Position numbers and translations under genes: made by a program
Source of the DNA: Sambucus nigra
Taxonomy: Eukaryota; Streptophyta; Magnoliopsida; Dipsacales; Adoxaceae
NCBI GenBank assembly: GCA_949130495.1
Contig: OX422221.1
Location: 479,797,159 to 479,861,158 of the forward strand
DNA: 64,000 nucleotides
Reading direction: 5' to 3'
Shown here: piece by piece, positions 56,524 through 64,000 of the stretch
Position numbering within the stretch: the stretch's first letter is position 1
Layout of the letters: each line of letters starts with the position of its first letter
Notes under the pieces: generated by a model
Database searches by the model: none
What the model saw: the letters and a program-made list of their open reading frames with translations, nothing else
What the model was told of the DNA's origin: nothing

Positions 56524-57431
56524 TGACTCGACCACAAATGTGTCTAGTGTGAGTTCTATGTAGGCTCAAGTTCAAGTCCTTCGCTCAAGTAATATCCCGA
56601 TAAGTCAGGTATCGATCCTCAGGGAAAAAAGATGAACGAATTCGTGACGACATTGGAAAGATGAGGAATCCTAGCTTTGACTCTAAAAGAAATGAAAAGA
56701 TGATTTTGGGGATAAAACAACTACGACTAGATGCAAATTTTAGACTAACAACTAATGAAACTAAGAACTAACAATATGCAACTATGCTAATTAAACGAAA
56801 TGCTGTTGATAAATGGATAAAGGATTTAACTATGACATGAGAACAAGAGGTTAGGTTACACCCCCCCACACCCTAGTAATTAACTTCATAGGGTATTATA
56901 TTCGAAAGTAATATTTTAGATGAACCCAGTCTATATTAATCCTAAGCATTCCATAAATGAAGGATCGTAGCCCTCACCATATGAAATCAAAGGCAAGAAC
57001 AAAGTGGTGTCGTATTAACTGATATGCTCGTCGCTCTCTTAATCATCCCAGTTACCTAGGGTAAACAAGATCTAAAGTCCTACAATGGTTGCAATAGTTA
57101 CGAAACACACTTCATCTAAGATTTAAATTCAAATGTTTATTTTCCATTATGGTAAACTACATCAGGTGGCGTTCATGCACCCCAACCCTTAAAAATTTAA
57201 CCGGACATGTTGAATCTATTGAAAAACATAAAATCTAATGTGCATGGGTGCATTATTATAAAGAGAACGGACCTAAACATGAAAACAATGCTTGGAATAT
57301 TAGGAAATCAGAAAAACATGACAAGGAAAGTTAACCTAAAGGAATAGAGATGAAAAATACAAACTTTTGAAACAAAACCTTGAATTAATAACTTAGAACG
57401 TAAATATTTGTTGAAGAAAGTGAAACCCTAG
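56524..57431 (-). repeat. Athila LTR fragment (U5-R part), minus orientation
   Basis: It aligns in order with 148-1025: TGACTCGACCACAAATGTG, 'taggctcaagttcaagtc', 'gataagtcaggtatcgatcctca', 'cccacaccctagtaatt', 'atatgaaatcaaaggcaagaac', 'cacccaaccct.aaaaattta'-type blocks. It stops at 57431, exactly where the Tat-A plus-strand LTR begins, so Tat-A inserted in it. The remainder would lie beyond that element, outside the window. Confidence 0.82.
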
Positions 57432-57599
57432 TGTGGACACCTCATTATGTTCCCCCTGACTCTCCTTAGGTCCCTAGTACCTCCACTCATCACCGCAAAC
57501 CCAGGTCATCTCCCGAGCACTGACTTGGAAGCCTTCGGGCACTCCTCGGCTCAGTTAGACAAAAAGTCAAAACTCTTCGTCTCGATAGAGACTTAATGA

Positions 57600-58160
57600 A
57601 TATTTGAAGGGCACTGAATACCCTTTCCAACGGTTCGTCCCGTGCGCGATTCTTACTTTCCATGCGGACGAACGGTCCGTTTACGTTTGAAACCCGACCT
57701 AGAGGCCACCGGGCTCTGTTTGACCTAAGTCAGCTCTTCAGTTCGATCGAGGCGGAATGAATCTTCGAATGGCACTGAAAAACCTTTCCAATGGTTCGTC
57801 CCGTGCGCAATTTTAGCTTTCCATGCGGACGAATGATCCGTTTGACTCCGAGAGGTCACCGAATGCTTCATGGGACTGGTTGACCAAAGTCAACTCCCTG
57901 AACGGGGTCAAACTCTTTGTAATGTCGAAGTACATCTCCTAACCTTTCTAACGGTCCTCCCTATTCACGATTCGGACTTACCATGCGGACGAACGATCCA
58001 TTTGCATCCGAACGATTCCCCGTCCAGCGGACTGATAAACGCTTTTGAGCCACATTTGACCCAAAGTCAACTCTCGAACTCGGGAGCAGTCCAAAGTACT
58101 TTTGAAGGTCTCTAAAATACCTTTCCAACGGTATGCCCCGTGCGCGATTCTGACCAACGG
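57600..58160. repeat. ~160-bp tandem repeats in Tat-A U3
   Basis: Four diverged units, marked by CCTTTCCAACGGTTCGTCC near 57622, 57781, 57937 and 58112 (spacing about 158, 156 and 174). Each includes the dyad CGGACGAACGGTCCG or a variant. The minus copy at 51020-51700 has the same pattern. Confidence 0.82.
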
Positions 58161-58265
58161 TTTGCCCTCGACGACCAATTTTTCGAAAAAGCCTCAGGCG
58201 CACTACCAAATGGCAGATCCTAGACCCTTCCTATCGGCACCTATCGATCGGCAGGCCCCTGGGCC

Positions 58266-58272
58266 TATAAAA
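58266..58272 (+). promoter_or_regulatory. Tat-A LTR TATA box
   Basis: CCTATAAAAGGAGG, 835 bp into the LTR and just after the U3 repeats. Transcription would start near 58300. Confidence 0.72.
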
Positions 58273-59482
58273 GGAGGCTTTGGCCTCATTTGCAAGGGGG
58301 AGCTCAGATAATAAGCAAATCACTCTCAACAAACCCCAGAAACCTCTCTCGAAGGCAGCGTGATTTTAACTTCCAAATCCCTTTTTCACATCCACTTTTC
58401 ATCATCCCTTTCATCAAACTTGATGAATTAACCACTATGAATCATCATCCAAGTGCAAGGGATGCTTTTCAACATTCAAGATCAAGCTCAAAGTCTCCAA
58501 GAAGGTCCATCTTTCTCACCTTTCTCTTCAAATCTTCTTAAATTTGCAATAACTTGTTTTATCACTTAAGCACTTTTATTATCTTATTTCACATATCCTA
58601 ACATACTTTTTATCTAGTATTATTGCATATCTCCTATTTTCATATAAATAAAACCCAAAAAAGAACAAGAAAAATAAGGTTTGCTCATAAATTCCAAGTA
58701 GGGATTCTCACACTTTTTCCACACTTCTCTCGCAACTAAAAAACTTTTTCTACACACACACACGCACTTATAAATAATAGATTTCTCCATTTGGATTTAT
58801 GGGATAAACCCCACCCATCGTTTTGTATGCGAACTACGTGGACTTTGATGCCTTTATAGGCTACGTAGGCGTCTCGGGGTAAAACCTGAGACTCGAGTCC
58901 TTTTCTCACTTTTTCTCTTATTTTCTATATTCTCTTTATCTCATTTTCTATTATATTCTATATATTCGTTCTTAGTGGCGGATTATTCCACATGCGTTAT
59001 CGTTCCCTTATAACGATCAACGCAAGGGTAATCACGCAAATTCTATTTCTACATTAATCTCACATTCCTACAGATGACTCGCTTTATCTTTTCTATGATA
59101 CAAGTTGAGGATTTCTACCTCCATTCCATATATACACATGCACACATATCACGGGGGGGAATATAAGGAAAACCGAAAATATTCACGAGAGACAGAAAGG
59201 GCGGAATGGTTGCCTAACACCTTCCCATTTCGCAACTAAGCCTCCGAACCCTTTTCGAATCATTTTGGTTTCGCATGCACCAGTATGTCTTGGGATGCCA
59301 TCCTTAGGGGTGTCTTCCCCTTTTTCTTTGGTCTGTTTTGAGTAAAATGGACTGGCGACTCTGAATCTCTCTACATTTGCACACCTCAGAAATCGACGTC
59401 GGCCGAAGCGCTCTCCCGAGAGGGACGCGCGGGATACGAAGGATCCTTTTCCCTCCGCGGCGGGGATCGGGGATGGCCACAG

Positions 59483-59500
59483 TGGCGACAATGTTGGGGA
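59483..59500 (+). promoter_or_regulatory. Tat-A primer-binding site (tRNA-Arg-like)
   Basis: TGGCGACAATGTTGGGGAT, one base after the LTR. It differs at a few central positions from TGGCGACTCTGCTGGGGA, the tRNA-Arg type reported for Ogre/Tat elements as I recall. Confidence 0.72.
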
Positions 59501-60780
59501 TTCTATATATTTTAAGGGCTTGACTCTATTTATATGGATTCTATATTTGTTTATGTTCCCCCCATATCTGCCTATCCCCCTTTCTCACATGTGTATCCCA
59601 TGCTTAGGCTTATATTCACACACTTGTAGAAAATTCTCCATGTACACTTTACACCACATGCACCTAGAATCACATGTATATCCCCATGTTGCACGCATCA
59701 CCCATCCATAATTGGGGTACCTTTTGAGGTACTTGTACTTTGTTCCCTGTTTGCTATAATCAAGAAAGGCATTCTCATCATAAGATACTAATAAGAGAAT
59801 CATACATAATTCACACGATATCATCAAAGAGAATTGTTATTAACTAAATTTGACCCATTAACTGGAGGGTCACTTCATGATGGGCGCTGGTCCGACAGGT
59901 CGCAGTTAACCTAAGCGATATAACTCTCACCTTCCATTGGCCAAGTACCTTCGACGTATATCGAATGGTTCCCCCACATCATACCGCTTGACCGAAGTCG
60001 TGACGGGAGGTATATCGCAGGGAATTCGTTCACGTACGCCGATTATATCAAATTTGATCCCACACGTACCTTCCCCATGAGGTATATGGTGAGGCAATTC
60101 ACGTACACTCTGGTATATCAAAAGGCTTGTCCACACGTACCGATTGCCCGCAAGAACAAGACGTATATCGTGGAAGTCACGCCAAAGGGGGGGAACCCAT
60201 GCCGATTCACCCAACAAACTGCATACCCGCATATAGGTGTCAAACCTAGGACACGCACTTTAGATTATCGATTTTGACTGGAAACTCTGCCGAAATTCCA
60301 GGTCAGCCTGTCGCCCAATTTTTGCGCATTTTTTAAAACGGGACCCTGTCCGCGAGCCTTGTTAAAAGTCCAAACGTAGCTTTGTATACCCACTTTCCCA
60401 GGCTCAGGTCCCATCTGGAATTGCATTTAGGAGAATCAAATATAAGTGAGAACATAATAATCATATTAATCATGCTGAGTTTCGTCTCCAAAAACATTTC
60501 TCCCTTCTTTATTAAAAATCCAAAAACATTTGTCCCTTTTTATTAAAAATCCAAAAACATTTCTCCCTTCTTTATCGAAAATCCAAAAACATTTCTCCCT
60601 TTTTATCAAAAATCCAAAAATAGTTTCTTCCTTTTTTTTCTCAAAAATAAATCTCATCCTACGCCTTCTTAAGTCGATCGCACGCCCTTGGCCTGGATCC
60701 TTATTGGCTTTGGTCTTTAGTCAAATCACCCCGGAGTTCCATCTGTTCCTCTACTACTCCTTCCAAGTTCGAAACCCATC
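59501..60780 (+). other. Tat-A 5' leader, non-coding
   Basis: About 1.3 kb without a credible frame. Two repetitive patches: 59940-60180 with several GTATATCG and CACGTAC words, and 60487-60630 with a 31-32-bp tandem repeat. The frames at 59927-60277 and 60466-60865 overlap on both strands and follow these repeats, so they are not genes. No ORF1 upstream of gag is present. Confidence 0.6.
60487..60630. repeat. 31-32-bp tandem repeat in Tat-A leader
   Basis: Four and a half units of CCAAAAACATTTCTCCCTTC plus a T/A-rich remainder. Confidence 0.9.
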
Positions 60781-60799
60781 CACTTTCGATGGAGAATGC

Positions 60800-62150
60800 A
60801 TTTTAAGCACCAGTCATACAACCGGATCTGCCGACAGTCCTAGCTCAGCTCGTGGCCAAGATTGACAACCTCTAACCTGAGGTCCGAGAAATGCAACGAA
60901 ACCAAGTTCCTATTCCTCAAGAGCCCGAGGCCCTGTTCCCTCGTGCTATGGGTCCACCCGAGCCTATCTAGGTCCCGAAAGAATATCATCACGCTCCCCG
61001 TGCCCCTCCTGCCAATGGGCAGACGCCTGCCCAGCTTTCGATCCCAAACATTGCCCAGCCTGTGACTAACCTGCCTATGGTCATTGATCCAAAAGAGGAG
61101 GAGTTGAACAAAGTCAAATAAGATCTTAAGATGCTCATCAAGAAGTTTCATCGGGTCAGGGTCTCTGGGAATTACATGGACTACACCACATGTCTCCTTA
61201 TCCTAAAGCGAGGTTACCCGAGAAGTTCAAGATGCCAAATATCAAGAAGTTCGGGGGGAGCGGACCCCCGATTGTCCATCTTTACAGTTATCACCGTTCC
61301 ATGACTCTCCTAGGGGCTTCCGAAGAAGTAAAGGCCCTACAGTTTCAATAAACTTTAACGGATAGCGGTCTTCGATGGTTTTTATCCCTCGAGGAATTCA
61401 GAATCCGTAGCTGGGAGGATGTAGCCCGTGAATTCGTATCGCAGTACCAATACAACGAAGAGCTCAAGGTCACCCACCGTGATTTATAGTTGATCAAATA
61501 AAACTCTAGAGATTCAGTCAGTAACTTCATAGACCGATGGAGGGAAAAAGCATCTACCATGACCAATCGGCCATCTGAGGAAGAACAAGTCAACATAGTG
61601 AAGAAGAATTTCTTGACCCATGTCCGAGCAACCATGGGAGGACAGTACTACCCCCACTTTCGAGCTCTCAGAGAAGAGAGAGTAGAAATCGAGGAAGGTC
61701 TCGCCAAAACAAAATCTGAACAGAAGAAGGTGTCCGGAAAGTTCACCCCTAGAAAGTATGACAAGCCTGTCAATGCTACAGTCTCAACCATCAACAACAT
61801 CTCTCAACCAACCACATCATGGGCACCAGAAAGTCGCCATGCCCCCGTCCGAATGGAATAAACTGAGCTTCATGCTCCCCTATCCAAAGTTTACTGAGCC
61901 CTGTTAATCCGAAACCTTATTTAGCCCTTGGATCCACGTCCATTACTAAATCCATTCCCAAGAAACTTCAAGATGGATGCTCATTGTGCCTTTCACCAAA
62001 CAGCTGGCCATACCACCGACCAATGCTTCCACCTTCGAAACATAATCCAAGATCTCATCGATCGGGGTACCATCACCCCACCAGCCAATCCTGAGTCAAA
62101 CACTACTCACAACCCACTCCCAAATCACACCCATGTACTCTCCTAAACCT
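60800..62150 (+). pseudogene. Tat-A gag
   Basis: N-terminal part in one frame from about 60810 (VIQPDLPTVLAQLVAKIDNL, QVPIPQEPEALFPRAMGPPE). A shift near 61200 moves to the capsid frame: LPEKFKMPNIKKFGGSGPPI, HLYSYHRSMTLLGASEEVKA, SGLRWFLSLEEFRIRSWEDV, then an open part 61559-61861. The zinc-like motif at 61975-62030 is CAFHQTAGHTTDQCFHL, the C-x2-H-x3-G-H-x4-C signature of Tat gag. Stops near 60855, 60970, 61121, 61350, 61490 and 61861. Confidence 0.85.
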
Positions 62151-62783
62151 CTTCAAATTTTCCCATATTCCCTTCTAAACCCTATTATCCCTGCTGATCG
62201 GGCACTATCACTCCTTAGTAGAGCAGGCATCGCTATCCGGACCCGTTCTGAAAGTGGAAGTATGGAATTGTCAGAGGTATTAAATCAACTCCTAGAGTTC
62301 GGGCTGAAATTTCCCTCACTGATGATTATCGATTGCCAAACGTTCAATGCACTATTTTTGGAAGCACGGAAATGGGCCCGAGAATTAGATAGTTGGGTGA
62401 TACCAACCGATGAAGTCATCTTAGATGATGTTGTCCAGATCATGACGAAAGGATTCATGCAAACCAACAACATTTGCAGTATCACCGAGTTATTTGGTGC
62501 CTTGAAGCTAGAAGGGCACCTGGTCCCTTCACCCTTACAAATCCCCACAGAATGGGAAGACCTACATGAGGAAGCTGTTAAAGTTACGGAATGCATTGAA
62601 TCCACAGGGGAAAACAAAATTGTTGCCACCGAATGGGGGGAAGAATTCAAATATTCAAATGAAGAACAAGCTTCAGGAAGAACTGGCCCAGTAGCCGACT
62701 TATGTGGGATGATATCATTTGAAGAACTCCTCGGAGAAATAGACAGGGCGACAAAGGAACCTGAGATTGACGAGGAAACATGA
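62151..62783 (+). pseudogene. Tat-A gag-pol linker region
   Basis: A nearly clean 210-codon frame in the pol frame: ALSLLSRAGIAIRTRSESG, then TDEVILDDVVQIMTKGF, an acidic C-terminus (GEEFKYSNEEQ...EIDEET) and a stop at 62781. No known domain. In Tat elements a region of unknown role lies here. It keeps the same frame as the protease downstream, so it was probably part of Pol. Confidence 0.55.
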
Positions 62784-63581
62784 TTTAAGTTTTTCCCTTC
62801 TTCAGTAAATCACATGACTAGATCTGGTAGACATTACCAAGTTCCAAGATCGCTACCAACAAATGACAAAGGGAAGGGCGTTGAAAACCTTCCTATGACA
62901 GAAATGACCATCAAGGAGAGAAAGATCCTCGATAAACTGAAGAAAACTCAAGCTAACATCACCCTATGGGGGCTTTTCATGTCTTCCTAGATGCACAGAA
63001 ATGCTTTAATCAAGTTGCTCACAGGACCCACAGTTCCTCCTTCTACCACACCAGAAGAAGCGGTAAATTTGGTCGGATCCTTGACCTCCACCCGAATGTT
63101 ATCCTTTTCTCAAGAAGAAATCCCCAAAATTGGGACAAACCATAATCACGCACTCAATATCTCCGTCGAAGTTATGGGGAAGGTTGTACCGCTTTCTCTC
63201 GTTGATAATGGATTTGCTTTGAATGTTTGCCCGTTGAGAACCTTCAAATGTTTAGGTCTGAAAGAAAGCGACCTCGCTCCAACCTCCGCCGTTGTACATG
63301 CCTACGATAACACCCACCGAGAAGTGATGGGATCCATAAAACTTGCAATAGGGGTTGGACCTATAAACCCTGTCGTCAAATTCCAAGTCATCGATATACC
63401 GGCCTATTTTAACCTATTGCTCGGACGACCCTGGCTCCACGGTATAAAGGGTGTCTCTTCCTCTTTTCATCATAAATTGAAGTTCTTCATCGGTGGGCGA
63501 GTCATCACCATTCTGGGTGACGACCATAATGTCGAGGGTGCAAGCACCAACAGTCCAATTCTTGAGATACAGCATGGGTAA
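62784..63581 (+). pseudogene. Tat-A aspartic protease
   Basis: After MTRSGRHYQVPRSLP (62813 on) and a stop at 62988, an open 196-codon frame carries ALNISVEVMGKVVPLSLVDN and GFALNVCPLRTFKCLGL. The retropepsin triad is D-N-G instead of D-G-G or D-S-G. Later blocks are VVHAYDNTHREVMGSIKLAI and PAYFNLLLGRPWLHGIKGVS, characteristic of Tat proteases. Catalytic Asp kept; the Asn change may or may not be tolerated. Confidence 0.88.
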
Positions 63582-64000
63582 AATGATATGCTCCTATCAG
63601 GATTCCTAGTTGAGCCATCCCTACTCCTGAAAGGGGACGGTTTCAAAGAAAGGGTTTGTCTAGAATATTACCCTCATGGCAATGTTAATGTGATTTAGAT
63701 GTTCAGAAACATGCACTTCATACCCGGAATGGGGCTAGGGCAAAGACTGCAGGGGATACTTGAGCCCATCGAACTGAAGAAAACTTTCCCTCCTTGCGGC
63801 TTGGGGTATCAACCATCAGAACAAGTTCTCAGAAGGATCCACCAGACTCGATCAAAGAGAGGGTTAGACTGTGTTCGAACTATCTCAAGAGACTCCTTGA
63901 ATGGATGATTTATCAAAGAGGGTGATGATTTCCACTTTTGCGTCTTTCCAGAACCATGGTACGACCACATAGACAAGAAGATGAATCCTGGAATGGAGAT
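63582..64000 (+). pseudogene. Tat-A G-patch segment before RT (partial)
   Basis: In the same frame, after two stops, 63699-63908 reads MHFIPGMGLGQRLQGILEPI followed by KKTFPPCGLGYQPS, a G-patch-like motif that follows the protease in Tat elements and may bind RNA. The last codons (FIKEGDDFHFCVFPEPWYDH) also match the Tat pre-RT region. RT and later domains lie beyond the window. Confidence 0.8.

Larger units (their letters stand above)
57432..59481 (+). repeat. Tat-A 5' LTR (2050 bp)
   Basis: Starts TGTGGACACC and ends GGGATGGCCACA, so the ends are TGTGG...CCACA. U3 holds four ~160-bp repeats. The TATA box is at 58266-58272. The R-U5 part includes 'ttataggctacgtaggcg' at about 58855-58873, a motif widespread in Tat LTRs, and a GC-rich end after 59340. 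Homologous to 50460-51959 in inverse orientation. Confidence 0.88.
57432..64000 (+). mobile_element. Tat-A plus-strand element, 5' half
   Basis: 5' LTR 57432-59481, PBS 59483, leader to about 60780, gag 60800-62150, linker frame, protease and G-patch, then the window ends before RT. G-patch, CAFH-type gag motif, long leader, long LTR and tRNA-Arg-like PBS all point to the Tat/Ogre branch. The expected left TSD is CCTAG (57427-57431); the right one is outside the window. Confidence 0.88.

Noticed and set aside
59183..59491. 102-codon minus-strand frame, relatively GC-rich
   Set aside because: It lies inside the U5 end of the Tat-A LTR and runs up to the PBS; the composition explains the open frame.
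62285..62650. 121-codon minus-strand frame
   Set aside because: Complement of the Tat-A linker region, which is the coding strand by frame continuity with protease.

Overview
This window looks like heterochromatic or intergenic plant nuclear DNA. It is AT-rich and filled almost end to end with nested, decayed LTR retrotransposons. I recognise four Ty3/gypsy groups (Tekay/Del-type chromoviruses, Athila, and two different Tat-lineage families) and one Ty1/copia element. No intact host gene, tRNA or rRNA gene is visible. Plant origin follows from the lineages themselves: Tat and Athila are known only from plants, and primer sites matching plant tRNA-Asp and initiator tRNA-Met are readable. I cannot name the species.

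Layout, left to right. 1-1704: PBS and 5' LTR of an Athila-type element on the minus strand, inserted in the 3' LTR of a minus-strand Tekay element (Tekay-1, 1705-13290). Tekay-1 has a broken gag-pol with a clean in-frame loss of the RNase H domain. Its gag is split by a complete gag-only copia element (6526-12191, TSD AATTT). 13291-16233: plus-strand LTR of a second Tekay copy, head to head with the Tekay-1 LTR remnant. 16380-26741: the best preserved element, Tekay-B (plus strand, LTRs 2767/2766 bp), with PBS, gag, PR-RT-RNaseH-INT, chromodomain-like tail and PPT. 26742-27950: unassigned. 27950-38122: Athila element on the minus strand, whose 5' LTR is split by a 2953-bp solo Tekay LTR (TSD CCAAC). 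39229-49960: complete Tat-lineage element (Tat-B, minus strand, TSD AATAT) with gag, PR, RT, RNase H, a second (archaeal-type) RNase H and integrase. On the opposite strand, near its 3' LTR, it carries an extra gene resembling the 'putative gypsy type transposon' (Transposase_28) family, with an intron and poly(A) signal. 50460-56505: 3' part of a second Tat family (Tat-A, minus strand), with a U3 built of ~160-bp repeats, a 47-bp tandem array, an antisense plant-mobile-domain-like gene with TATA box, introns and poly(A) signal, and another TATA-driven reading frame. 56524-57431: Athila LTR fragment. 57432-64000: 5' half of a plus-strand Tat-A element (LTR, PBS, leader, gag, protease, G-patch), running off the window.

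The most notable theme is the set of antisense, intron-containing transcription units carried by the Tat elements next to their 3' LTRs. A second theme is that several unrelated LTR families here carry clusters of short dyad-symmetric motifs, mostly upstream of the promoter. Every coding region has stops or frameshifts, so all are annotated as pseudogenes. Boundaries given with TG/CA ends and target-site duplications are firm; internal domain limits are approximate.
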